Assembly (NCBI RefSeq): GCF_907164915.1 | Contig: NW_025919592.1 | Span: 1 to 64,000 of the forward strand | From: Impatiens glandulifera | Lineage: Eukaryota; Streptophyta; Magnoliopsida; Ericales; Balsaminaceae | Length of the DNA: 64,000 bases | Direction: 5' to 3' | Part shown: positions 35,561 to 46,270 of the stretch, one piece after another | How positions within the stretch are numbered: position 1 is the stretch's first letter | Layout: each line of letters begins with the position of its first letter | The notes under the pieces: generated by a model | Seen by the model: the letters and a program-made list of their open reading frames with translations, nothing else | Database searches by the model: none | What the model was told of the DNA's origin: nothing | Position numbers and translations under genes: made by a program

Positions 35561-36527
35561 AGTATTATCACTCTCTCTACTTTCTTTATTTATATTTATC
35601 AAAACATTATCAAATATCTTATTTCTCTCTCTCTATACTTTCTTTATTCCTATTTATCAAGATGGAAGGTAAAATAGAAGAGGAAAGAAAAAATGTACTC
35701 TGTAAAATCTAGATGTGTGCACTACACCAAATTTCAGGAATTGAATAATTTCTTTGATCTTAATCAACATAAGAATGTGATATGCTTATGCTGCCGGTTT
35801 GTTTTTGCACAAGTATCAAATGAACACAAACTCCATACAAGGTTTTACAATTTGAAATATAAAAAATTCAAATTCAAATTCTAAATATGAATTAGAAGAT
35901 GATTGGAACCATACCAAGGATTAAAGAATACTCATTGGACCTTAGAGAAGCAGCTGGGATGCTTAGATTCAAGCTTTAAGGTCTCAAACGGATTAGAAGA
36001 TGATTGGAAGATGATTGGAACCATACCAAGGATTAAAGAATACTCATTGGACCTTAGAGAAGCAGTTGGGATGCTTAGATTCAAGCTTTAAGGTCTCAAA
36101 CGGATTTTCGAAAAATCAATAAGCTTTGAGCTTCAATGGAGATTTTCTGAAATCTTCCAATTTGAAGGTGGAGATTGGATTCTCTACCTTCAGAATTACT
36201 TAGGGAAATTATTTATAACATTCCTAAGTCGGTTGAAGCCTCAAGTGGGTTGAATAAACCAAAAACCATTAATGGTGTTTTGGTTGTTCTTTAGTCAACT
36301 AGCCGGAGTATGCAATGAAGAGGCTTACCTTCGTAGGGGGAATGATCACCATCATAGGGTGATCAATTTGGGCTTTGAATCGACCAAAATGGTGGACTAA
36401 CGGAGGAGTTCCATGTTGACTTGAAGATCGAAGGCGGTCGTTCATATCCTTCTGGTGTCGCGTTGGAGAAGATGATCACAGAAGGAAATGACGTCGTTTC
36501 GAGGCTAGGGTGCGTTCCGTCTTGACT
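35561..36527. other. Unassigned DNA with a 112-bp tandem duplication
   Basis: 35561-35885 contains a CT/T-rich stretch and small open frames with no similarity. The tandem duplication is listed separately. 36110-36527 is less AT-rich, includes GACGTCGTTTCGAGG near 36491, and looks transposon-derived. The solo LTR is inserted at its right edge. Confidence 0.4.
35890..36103 (+). repeat. 112-bp tandem duplication, two nearly identical copies
   Basis: GGAACCATACCAAGGATTAA starts at 35905 and again at 36017. The copies differ by only about one base over about 100 bp (AGCAGC/AGCAGT), so this duplication is recent compared with its surroundings. Confidence 0.9.
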
Positions 36528-37100
36528 CTATGTGTTAGGATCGGTGTTGAAAACAGAGACTAGGGTATGTCTATTATGAACAACTTATACACTTCAATTC
36601 GATTTTAACTCTGTTAGATGTTAAGATCTGTTTGTATTCTTCACAAACTCTTGAACAAGTTCAAGTGCGAAACCGTTTGTTGGATTTAAAACTTCAGATG
36701 AATAAATGTCAATAGCAGAAATTAGAGAACACAGGGAGTTTTATGGATATTCGAAGATAAAACTCAAACGTCACCCCTTCTTCCTCAACAGGAAGGATAT
36801 TCACTTGAAGACGTTGATTTGTATAAAACACACTACACAAACCAGTCAGAAAGCACACATGATTTAACAACTACTTGCTTCTGAACTTCTAACTAACTCT
36901 CTGTTCAACTTACAACATTGAGATTTCACACAGAAAGAACAATATATTAATTGTAATCCCATAGTGTGTAATTTTGTGCTTGAGTTTGAGAGATTGGATA
37001 ATTAAAGAGAGGGAGCTTAAGCAGTAGTATATGTGAAACAAAGCTTGTGGGTTAAGCAAGGACTCATTCAGTTAACCATTTTTTTTTTGTCCTTGAGCTT

Positions 37101-37109
37101 CTATTTATA
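37101..37109 (-). promoter_or_regulatory. TATA box of the solo LTR
   Basis: TATAAATAG on the minus strand lies between the U3 repeat array and the presumed R/U5 region. It is the best promoter candidate in this LTR. Confidence 0.6.
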
Positions 37110-37394
37110 CTTGAAGAGCACCAACGGTCGAAACTTCTTTGACGACACGTGACCTCCCTTTGTTGGATGACCGCCAATAGTACAAAGGTACATTAGACCG
37201 AGCATTGAGATCGTGGCCGTACTAGACAGGTAGTGCACCGAATATACTCTAATATTGTCTTGTACTAGAGAGATATAACGCGGGCAATTTGAATATAGGA
37301 GTACGTGGTAGTTGTTCATTCGTTGTTGGAGCTGAGTGTCATACTGTTAAAAATGGTAACTGCAGATGAGCTGAGTTACGTAGTTAGATGCTCC

Positions 37395-37725
37395 TTCGGA
37401 CGTCTAAAGGAGTTAGACCGCGTCTAACTGCGTTTTTCTTTATACCGCGTCTAACTGCGCTTCCTTTCAGTCCGTGTCTAAAGGAGTTAGACCGCGTCTA
37501 ACTGCGCTTCCTTTCAGACCGTGTCTAAAGGAGTTAGACCGCATCTAACTGCGCTTCCCTTTAGACCGCGTCTAACTGCGCTTTCCTTTAGACCGCGTCT
37601 AAAGGAGTTATATCACGTCTAACTGCGTTTTCCTTTAGACCACGTCTAAAGGAGTTAGACCACGTCTAACTGTGCTTCTCCTTTTAGACCACATCTAAAA
37701 GAGTTAGACTACGTCTGTATAGGCA
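37395..37725 (-). repeat. Palindromic tandem array in U3 of the solo LTR
   Basis: About seven degenerate units of 45-55 bp combine GTCTAAAGGAGTTAGACC, GCGTCTAACTGCG and CTTCCTTTAGACC. The core GTTAGACCGCGTCTAAC is a near-perfect palindrome. Later copies drift toward CACGTCTAAC. Its position just upstream of the TATA box suggests an enhancer-like array. Confidence 0.8.
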
Positions 37726-37888
37726 GTCTTCATTAGATCCGTACCTGCACAATGGAAAATAACCTAACTTAGTTTTGTTCAAATCATATAATCAAAATTA
37801 TGTTATGCATATTCTTTTACGTTAATTAATTATTTTCTTTCTTAATTAATTTTCTTTTTTTTTTTGTTTAATTTAACTCAACACTATG

Positions 37889-38613
37889 GCGTTTGAGCGG
37901 TTCGTTAGCGTTCCAGCTAATGTTTGTTTAATGATCTGCTACAACCCGGACGCTCGTCTCCTCGACTACAATGGGCTACGTGGAGCATTCCTAGGCGCTA
38001 GATGAAAATCCAGCGCTGATCTGATGGTCCTGGCATGCGATGTAACCAATTTTTCTGGTTTCGGCCACACAGGATTACTAATATATATTTTTATTAAATC
38101 CTTAAGGGTTTATTTGAAATTGATTTTTCTTTCGCCCTTTTGTTTTTAATTTTGATCTTTTCAAATACAAAAATATTAAAATAAATATGGAAAATATTTT
38201 ACCAATTTATTTTTTATTTTTATATTTGTAGAGTTTAAATAAATAATTTTTTCTAGATGAATGGATACAATAATTCATTCAAAATTATTTATTTTTTCCC
38301 TTAATTTTTCAAAAATTATTTTTAGATAGATGAGTACAACATTTATCTCAAATAATTTTATTTTTATTATTTTGACCATTTACTTTAATTAATTATGCTA
38401 TAATTATTACACTAATTAACCTAATTAATTGTTTTAATTGGTTTTTGGCCATGAGGTTAATTATTTTGACTTTATTTATTCAAAAATAAGTTAAAATAAT
38501 AATTTTAATATTATAACTGGGATGTAGATTTTTAGTGCTTACAAAACTCATCCCAAATTGTTTTTCAAGTCCACCCCAACTCGAATTCCTTGATCCGTCT
38601 CTACCCAAACCCC

Positions 38614-38649
<36 letters not shown>

Positions 38650-39390
38650 ATATAATATAATATAATATACGACATGCAAGTGCAGGGCTGGGCTTAAGCC
38701 CACTATAGCCCTTGAGTGGATTCGTCTACACATGTATAGAATACAAAGAGTTTGAAGAAGATTTACGACATTTTAAGTATAAAGACTTTGTTGTAATGGG
38801 AATACGGGAGACGACGTAAGCAATAAAGAAGACACATATTTTAACGTGGTTCACCAAGATAAAATTTGGCTACATCCACTAGAAAAGAAAATAAGAAGAA
38901 AATATTATTAAGGAGAACAAAATAGAGATTACATCATGATAGTATAGAGTTATAATACAAGTTTATCTAATACTTAGTTCCCAAAACCCGAACTGATACA
39001 GAACTGGGAATGGAAATGATGTTCTGAAGACAAAAACTTCATATTTCTAAAGTGTCTAACTATTCCTTTAAATAAGCTTTAACTAAGTCAACACTAATAT
39101 TTTAACAATGAATCTCGAAAATATTATTACAATAATTTCCTAGTTATACTAGCATAACAAAATATTTGATTTTTTTGTGATAATCTTATTTCCTTAAATC
39201 AATATTATACATCAAGAAGATATATTTTCCTTTATTCAATATTTTCTTTCCTTAAATCATCAATTCAAGACAATTCAATAAATCTCCACCTTTATTTAAA
39301 TTCTCCCAAATGCCCCAAATACATTAATCAATGCCCATATATTCTATCTCATTTTTCTGATCTATAGTTTCCCTAAGATAACTTAACATA
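37889..39390. other. AT-rich, transposon-derived intergenic DNA
   Basis: No gene was recognised. 37889-38090 continues the less AT-rich DNA into which the solo LTR was inserted. 38100-38530 is AT-rich and Tat/Ogre-like in style. A segment near 38840-38880 (TTAACGTGGTTCACCAA...TACATCCACT) resembles the transcribed LTR region of other plant retrotransposons, but no ends were found. Confidence 0.4.
38613..38668. repeat. (AT)n / (ATAAT)n microsatellite
   Basis: An AT run interrupted once by GT passes into TATAA repeats. The minus-strand frame at 38548-38733 that spans it (poly IY) is a translation artefact. Confidence 0.85.
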
Positions 39391-39826
39391 TGCATTCCTT
39401 AATGTTGGATGACCCATATGCAATTGTCAATGTCGGATGACCCAGATGCATTTGTCGGTGCCAAAATGACCCAAATGCACTCGTCGGTGTCGGATGACCT
39501 AGACGCACTCACTGACGTCGGATGCCCCAAATGCACTTGTCGGTGTCGAATGACCCATATGCACTCGTGAGTGTCGAATGCCTAGATGCACTAGCCAATT
39601 CCAGATGGCCTAGATTCACCCGTCGATGTTAGATGACCCAGATGCATTCATCAATGAATGAGGTGGCCCATATGCATTAGTCAATGCTAAAGATGACCTA
39701 AACACATTAGTCAATGCTAAAAATGACCCAAATGCATTAGTCAATACCAAAGGTGGCTCAAACGCATTAGTCAATGTTAGAGGTTGCCCAAACGCATTAG
39801 TCAATGCCAGATGTGGCCCATATGCA
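39391..39826. repeat. 30-bp minisatellite, left part
   Basis: About fourteen units of about 30 bp built on GATGACCCAGATGCATTAGTCAATG run to the copia insertion and resume after it at 44592. Copies at the left edge are more diverged (TCGGTGTCGGATG) than those near the insertion. Because the period is divisible by three, long frames without stops appear on both strands (for example 39616-39804 minus, ten-residue TNAFGPPLAL-like repeats). Confidence 0.9.
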
Positions 39827-40195
39827 TGTTGAGTTATGGAGCCTACACTTATAATAAACTCTACATTGTTAATTAGAGTTTATTGGGTTTTCTTTTTTTT
39901 GGTTTTGGGCTTGGGCCTGACCAAAGTTATTTAGGTTTATTACCTGAATGTTTACCCTATAAATATGTGATTATTAAGGTTTACATTGTATAGACAGAAT
40001 TCTAGAGAGATAAAGTGTAAGGCAAAAACTCTAGATTCCTTCTTCTTCTTCATAGTGAAATCTAGTGGTGGCTGAAGTGGGTGTAGCTCAATTTGAGTGA
40101 ACCACTATAAATCTGTGTGTTTTTGTGTTCTTCTTTCTTGTGTTTTTTACAAATTGTTTCAAGCTAGTCGAATTTGGGAGATACAAATCCTAACA
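39827..40195 (+). repeat. 5' LTR of the copia element
   Basis: It starts TGTTGAGTTATGGAGCC and ends AATCCTAACA. A CCTATAAATATG TATA-like word lies at 39956-39967, and sense transcription would begin downstream of it. Confidence 0.95.
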
Positions 40196-40197
40196 AC

Positions 40198-40209
40198 TGG
40201 TATCAGAGC
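40198..40209 (+). other. Primer binding site (initiator tRNA-Met) of the copia element
   Basis: TGGTATCAGAGC starts two bases after the 5' LTR. Confidence 0.95.
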
Positions 40210-40238
40210 AGCTGGTCTAGATCTGAGCATTGGAAATA

Positions 40239-43200
40239 ATGGCAAGTGAGAACAGTATAGGACATGGGATTGGAAGATTTGATGGGACAGATTATGCCTT
40301 CTGGAGAATGCAGATTGAAGATTATCTCTATGGAAAGAAGCTTCATGTTCCTTTGAGTGAGAAACCAGAGAAGATGGATGAAGCTGAATGGAAACTCCTT
40401 GATAGACCGGTTTTTGGAGTTGTCCGATTGACGCTAGCCAAGACAGTTGCTCACAATGTAGCAAAGGAGAAGACCACCATGGGTCTGATGAAAGCTCTTT
40501 CTGATATGTATGAGAAACCATCTGCTAACAACAAGGTACACTTAATGAAAAAACTATTTTACTTAAGAATGGTTGATGGTACTTCTGTCACTACTCATTT
40601 GATTGAATTCAATACTATTGTGAATCAATTGCTATCTGTTGAGATTGATTTTGGGGATGAAGTTAGTGCCCTGATTTTGTTAGCATCTCTACCAAATAGT
40701 TGGGAACCTATGAGGGCAACAATTAGTAATTCAGTTGGAAATGCTAAACTGAAATTTGTTGAAGTTATAGATCGTATTCTTGCTGAAGAGGTTCGTAAAA
40801 TTGATTCTGGTGAAACATTCAAAGGTTCTGCTCTGAATGTGGAAAACAGGGGTGGAGGTAATGATAGAAATTTCAACCGAGGTAAGAGCAGATCTATGTC
40901 AAGGAGCAGGAGGAGTCAGTCCAAGTTTGGGCGGACATTTGAGTGCTGGAATTGTGGTAAACAGGGTCATTTAAAGAGGCACTGCAAAGCACCGAAAAAA
41001 ATGGTGATGATAAAAATGATGCAGCCAACGTTGTTTCAGAATCTATCTCTGATGCGTTACTTCTGTCTGTTGATAGCCCGATAGATTCATGGGTTTTAGA
41101 CTCAGGAGCGTCTTTCCACACCACTGCTCATAAAGAATTAATGGAGAATTATGTGGATGGAAACTGTGGGAAAGTATATCTTACAGATGGTGAGCCAATG
41201 AATATTGTTGGCATGGGGGACATCAAATTGAAGATGGCAAATGGTTCTGTTTAGAAGATTAATAAGGTGAGACACATTCCAGGTTTAATGCGCAATTTGA
41301 TCTCTGTTACACAACTTGATGAAGAAGGTCACAATTTCAGTTGTGGAAATGGTGCATGGAAGGTGACTAAAGGAGCAATTGTTGTTGCTCGAGGTCACAA
41401 AACTGGAACGTTATACACGACTTCAACTTGCAGAGAAACAGTTGTTGCTGTAGTTGATGACTCGAAGAACAGTGATTGTGGCATTGCAGGTTGGGCCATA
41501 TGAGCGAAAAAGGGATGAAAATTCTTTTAAAGAATGGACAGATTCCAGAACTGAAGTTTGTTGAACATCAGTTATGTGAAAATTGCATTCTTGGAAAACA
41601 AAAACGAGTGAGTTTCTTAAAAACTGGGAAGGAGCTCAAGAAAGAAAGACTAGAGTTGGTACACACTGATGTGTGGGGACCTGCACATGTTTCTTCTATT
41701 GGCGGATCATACTACTATGCGACTTTTATAGATGATTCAACAAGAAAAGTATGGGTTTACTTTATGAAGCACAAGTCTGAAATATTTGCTATTTTCAAGA
41801 AGTGGAAGGCTTTGGTTGAAAATGAAACAAATCAGAAAATTAAGTGCTTGAGATCCGACAACGGAGGTGAATATATCAATTCAGATTTCAAAGAGTATTG
41901 TGCTGAGAATGTGATCAATATGGTGAAGACTGTTCCCCGAACGCCTCAAGAGAATGGAGTAGCTGAAAGAATGAATCGAACGTTGAAAGAGCGTGCTAGA
42001 AGCATGAGATTGCATGCAGGGCTGCCTAAAACCTTCTGGGCAGAAGCTATTAATACTGCTGCCTATTTGATAAACAGGGGACCCTCTGTTCCTCTAAAAT
42101 TCAGAATTCCTGAAGAAGCTTGGAGCAATAAAAAGGTAAACCTTTCTTATTTGAAAGTGTTTGGTTGTTTATCATATGTTCATATTAATGAATGTGATAG
42201 GAGCAAGCTTGATCCAAAGTCTAATAAATGTTTTTTCATTGGTTAATGTGATATCGAGTTTGGTTATCGTTTCTGGGATAATCAAAATCGGAAGATCATT
42301 CGTAGCAGAAATGTTATCTTCAATGAACAGGTTCTCTACAAAGATTGTGTTGGGAAGACATCAGATGGTGATTCCAAGTTAGAAGAGACTGGTACAGTCG
42401 ATTTGAGAGAATTTTCAGCTGAATATATACCGGTTGTCGGAGAAGAACAATGTGTTGTTGAAGATGAAATCGTTGAGAACATGGCCTTAGAGGTAAATCA
42501 GCAAACACCGGTTATACAGTTGAGAAGATCATCAAGGAATCGAAAATCAGTTGAGTGGTGGTCTCCATCTCTAAACTATATCTTGTTGACAGATAGAGGT
42601 GAACCTGAATGCTATGAGGAAGCAATACAATCTGATGAATCGGTTAAGTGGGAGTCTACGATGAAAGATGAGATGGACTCTTTGATGATAAATCAGACTT
42701 GGGAGCAATACAATCTGATGAATCACTGAGTTACCAAAGGGAAAGAAAGCACTTCACAACAAATGGATCTTCAGGATTAAAGAAGAACATGATAAAACCA
42801 TGAGGTACAAGGCAAGGTTGGTTGTGAAAGGATTTCAACAAAAAGAAGGTATCGACTATAATGAAATCTTCTCTCCAGTAGTTAAATTGATGACAATTAG
42901 AACTATTTTGAGTTTGGTTATGAAAGAATACCTTCATCTTCAACAAATGGATGTCAAAACTGCTTTTCTTCATGGTGATCTAGATGAATAAATTTATATG
43001 CGACAACCAGAAGGATTTGAAATCAAAGGAAAAGATGAGCTTGTGTGTAAGCTTCAGAAGAGTCTGTATGGTTTGAAACAGGCTCCAAGGCAATGGTACA
43101 AGAAGTTCGATAACTTCATGAAAAGTAACAATTTTTTGAGGTGTGAAGCTGATCATTGCTGCTATATCAAGAGGTTTGATAAATCGTACATTATTCTTCT

Positions 43201-44160
43201 TCTCTACGTTGATGACATGTTGATTGCTGGAGCAAGCTTGTATGAGATTAACAAGCTCAAGAAAGAGTTGTCTGAAAAGTTTGCAATGAAGGATTTGGGT
43301 GCTGCTAAACAAATCATTGGGATGAGAATTTTCAGGGATGAAAAAGTTCTCAAGCTTTCACAAGAAGAATATGTGAAGAAAGTTCTTAGTAGGTTTAACT
43401 TGTATGATGCAAAACCAGTTACTACCCCTTAGCTAGTCACTTCAGACTATCTAAAGATCAGTCGCCTTCAACAGATGAGGAGAAAAATTACATGGCCACT
43501 ATTTCGTATGCCTCTACCATTGGTTGTATTATGTATGCGATGGTTTGTACAAGACTAGACATAGCACATGCAATGAGAGTTGTTAGCAGATTTATGAGCA
43601 ACCCGAGTAGACAATATTGGGAAGCAGTAAAGTGGATACTACGATACTTAAGAGGAAGTACGGGTCTCGTTTTGTGTTTTCGAAAGTCTAATATGGGTTT
43701 GGAAGGATATGTTGATGCTGACAATGGTGGTGATGTTGATAGTAGGAAGAGCACAACATGGTACATTTATACTCTGGGAGGTACTGCAATCAGTTGAGTT
43801 TCAAAATTGCAGAATATTGTTGCTCTTTCTAGTTGTGAGGTAGAGTATGTTGCTGTGACAGAGGCTGCTAAGGAGATGATGTGGTTATAACCCTTTTTGC
43901 GAGAATTGGGTCAAGACTACGAGGGAAGTGTGTTGTGATGCGACAGTCAGACTGCCATTCATTTGGAAAAGAATCATGTTTATCATGGAAGGACGAAGCA
44001 TATACAGGTTCGTTATCATTTCATCCGGCCAGCTTTAGAAGATGGAGTATTAGCTCTTGAGAAGATTCCAGGGAGTGAGAATCCAGCTGATATGTTGACG
44101 AAAGCTGTGACAAATGAGAAACTGAAGTTGTGTGCAACTTCAGTTGGTCTTCTTCGTTAA
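40239..44160 (+). pseudogene. Copia Gag-Pol polyprotein, broken by frameshifts and stops
   Basis: The frame starts at ATG 40239 (MASENSIGHGIGRFDGTDY), a copia Gag. The zinc knuckle CWNCGKQGHLKRHC lies near 40942-40985. After a frameshift near 41000 the protease motif DSGASFH occurs at 41099. A TAG at 41252 and a frameshift near 41480 precede the GAG-pre-integrase (WHCRLGHMSEKGM) and integrase core (LVHTDVWGP, FIDDSTRK, RSDNGGEY, PQENGVAERMNRTL), ending at TAA 42244. The reverse transcriptase follows from about 42730 with MRYKARLVVKGF, QMDVKTAFLHGDL, then a stop at 42989, SLYGLKQAPRQWY and LYVDDMLIAG near 43205, so its catalytic Asp pair is intact. RNase H ends with HIQVRYHFIR and NPADMLTKAV at 44160. 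At least four stops and three frameshifts make it non-functional. It is similar to the Tnt1/Tork group. Confidence 0.9.
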
Positions 44161-44222
44161 GACACCGAATGGAAAGCCACTACCGATTGAAAGATGATGA
44201 AGTGAGTCTCCAAGTGGGAGAT

Positions 44223-44591
44223 TGTTGAGTTATGAAGCCTACACTTATAATAAACTCTACATTGTTAATTAGAGTTTATTGGGTTTTCTTTTTTTGGTTT
44301 TGGGCTTGGGCCTGACCAAAGTTATTTAGGTTTATTACCTGAATGTTTACCCTATAAATATGTGATTATTAAGGGTTTACATTGTGTAGACAAAATTTTA
44401 GAGAGATAAAGTGTGAGGCAAAAACTCGGTATTCCTTCTTCTTCTTCATAGTAAAATCTGGTGGTGGCTGAAGTGGATGTAGCTCAATTTGAGTGAACCA
44501 CTATAAATCTTTGTGTTCTTGTGTTCTTCTTTCTTGTGTTTTTTACAGATTGTTTCAAGCTGGTCGGATTTGGGAGATACAAATCCTAACA
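44223..44591 (+). repeat. 3' LTR of the copia element
   Basis: Direct repeat of 39827-40195, same length, with about 17-20 substitutions or small indels by eye. Confidence 0.95.
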
Positions 44592-44862
44592 ATGCATTAG
44601 TCAATGCCAAAGATGACCTAGAGGCATTACTCAATGCTAGAAGTGACTTAGACACATTAGTCAATGTCAAAGGTGGCTCAGATGCATTAATTAATGCCAA
44701 AGATGGTCCAGATACATTCACCAACGTCAGATGTGGCCTAGATGCATTAATCAATGTGAGAGGTGACCTAGATTCATTATTCAATACCAGAGATGGTCTA
44801 GATACATTAGTCAATACTAGAGGTGGCCTTGATACATTAATCAATGCCAGATGTTTCCTAGA
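44592..44862. repeat. 30-bp minisatellite, right part
   Basis: About nine units resume in register after the copia element, with CATTAGTCAATGCCA and GATGACCTAGA variants. Both strands stay open across the array (parts of 44446-44844 minus and 44513-44890 plus). Confidence 0.9.
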
Positions 44863-46236
44863 TAGATCTATTGTCTCTTTTATAACTTAACAATTTCTTT
44901 GTTAATCCAAATATTCAAGTCTGCTCAAAAGACTTAAAGATCCGAAAGTCCCTCGAGCAAATAATTTCCTAAATCATTCCCATGTTTTTCATATTCTAAA
45001 TCATCATAGAGATAGAGCAATTAGAAGTTCAAGTTCTTTATAAGAAATTCAAAACAACTTATTTTCCTCCCCAATTAGTACATCAACAACTTATCTTAAA
45101 ATTTTGCTAAATAAGTAATTCATTATTTTAGTAGCTAATACTCATCTAATGGACATGCAAAAGACTGAAACTCAATCTAGAGATATTGATGTTGTTAGCG
45201 ACAATTACATCGGGGCGGGTTTGCAGTTATAGTTGTAATCCAATCTTTCCTCTAATTACCGATGATTAAAGTCAGTCTGTGGAGCATCTTGAGGACTGAT
45301 TGGTTTTCGACGGTGGATTGATCCCTGTAACGCTATCTGTCTACTTGGCTCTTGTTGTAGGCCGACACTTGGGCGTATTTTTTCTCCACGTTTTTTTGGG
45401 ACTTTATTTAGGACCGTGTTAATAATATTTTGTTCTCTTTATTTGGATCCCTCCAACAAATCTCATTTATCGCGGGATTAGACTGTTCATTAACATCGAC
45501 TTATCTGTCAGTCACGTCGTGTCAGTCACGTCGGGTCTGCCGCTTAGTTGAAAGCTATGAAACAAATTTAAGGTAGTTAAAACTCGGGGTATGAACTTTT
45601 ATTTTATTTTATATTATACTAAGTTTTTTTTAAAAGTAATAATTTAATTATTATTTTTGTTTATCATTATTTATTTATTTTTAACATAATAAAATATTTT
45701 ATGATAAAAATCTAAAATGTTGAATGATATTTCAAACTATTTATTTAATAAACATTTAAAATATCACAATAAAAGATATATATATATATATAATTAATAA
45801 AATATAACATAATATATATATATATATTTATTTATAAAATATCAAAACAAAATAAATTAATTTGTTTTAAATCATTTCTAAATATTTTTTATGTCATCTT
45901 AATGATTGTTAACCTTGTTGATGATTTTTTTCTTTTTTAAAATATCAAATAATTAGCTTACTTTAACTTTAGCTTGGTGTGCAAGTTAATTTGATACTAG
46001 AAATGGTCATATAAAAATCTCATTTAGTTTAAGGGTGAAATTCAAAACCAAATACTATTTATAAATTTAAAACTAATATATGAATTCTTTAAATTTAATG
46101 AACTATTTATAAATTTATTTTTGTCTATTTTAAAAAACAAGTAGACCATTGACTTGATAATATACTATAGCTTTCTCTCTTCTTTATCAGTCTTCCCATC
46201 AGTCTTCTCCAGTCTTCTCCATTGAAGCTTCACCAA
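44863..46236. other. Intergenic DNA upstream of the DUF4220 gene
   Basis: 44863-45180 shows nothing recognisable. 45180-45560 is less AT-rich and may be the 3' end of a LINE (GGGACTTTATTTAGGACC near 45399), but this is weak. 45595-46090 is the right-hand arm of the inferred duplication and forms the immediate promoter-proximal DNA of the DUF4220 gene. The 5' leader (about 46170-46270) is CT-rich with AGTCTTCTCC repeats. Confidence 0.5.
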
Positions 46237-46263
46237 ATGGTAATGGAATATTTTCAGATCTAA
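46237..46263 (+). promoter_or_regulatory. Upstream ORF in the DUF4220 gene leader
   Basis: An 8-codon ORF (MVMEYFQI, stop TAA at 46261-46263) ends seven bases before the main ATG at 46271. If the transcript starts upstream of 46237, ribosomes would meet it first, and such short upstream ORFs can reduce translation. The transcription start is not known. Confidence 0.45.
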
Positions 46264-46270
46264 AGGCCAA

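Larger units (their letters stand above)
36528..37888 (-). mobile_element. Solo LTR (1351 bp) of a copia-type element, with 5-bp target duplication
   Basis: The LTR is 36533-37883, starting TGTTAGGATC and ending CTCAACA on the + strand, between perfect CTATG duplications (36528-36532 and 37884-37888). There is no primer binding site or second LTR, so the rest was lost by LTR-LTR recombination. A TATAAATAG box on the minus strand (+ 37101-37109) gives its transcriptional orientation. Upstream of that box, in U3, lies an array of palindromic units. The long length and TGTTGAGTTA start on the minus strand suggest a SIRE/Maximus-like copia lineage, which is an inference. Confidence 0.88.
39827..44591 (+). 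mobile_element. Full-length Ty1/copia retrotransposon inserted in the minisatellite
   Basis: The 4765-bp element has two 369-bp LTRs (39827-40195 and 44223-44591), both TGTTGAGTTATG...AATCCTAACA, and is flanked by the duplication ATGCA (39822-39826 and 44592-44596), which is part of the minisatellite unit. A tRNA-Met primer binding site and a purine tract (AAGTGGGAGAT, 44212-44222) are present. The LTRs differ at roughly 5% of positions by eye, so the insertion is moderately old. The polyprotein is in the order Gag, protease, integrase, reverse transcriptase, RNase H, as in copia elements. Confidence 0.95.
32310..46110 (+). repeat. Copy 2 of the inferred tandem duplication, expanded by transposable elements
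   Basis: The left part (32315 to about 34045) matches the DNA just downstream of the HD-domain gene, for example the shared words TAATATACCCATAAATATTG and TACATTT-TTTTAGTC. The right part (45595-46090) matches 30805-32315, sharing TAATGATTGTTAACCTTG and TTTGATACTAGAAATGG. Between them lie a LINE fragment, Tat/Ogre-like DNA, a CACTA-like end, a solo LTR and a copia element, none of which is in copy 1. Confidence 0.55.

Noticed and set aside
35719..35740. CACTACACCAAATTTCAGG as another CACTA terminus
   Set aside because: It matches a common CACTA start, but no subterminal repeats or partner end were found; a chance match is likely.
37395..37725. Evenly spaced palindromic repeats considered as a CRISPR-like array
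   Set aside because: The spacers are themselves repeated, the units sit inside a eukaryotic LTR, and no cas-like genes are present.
38548..38733. Minus-strand frame with poly(IY)
   Set aside because: Produced by the (AT)n microsatellite.
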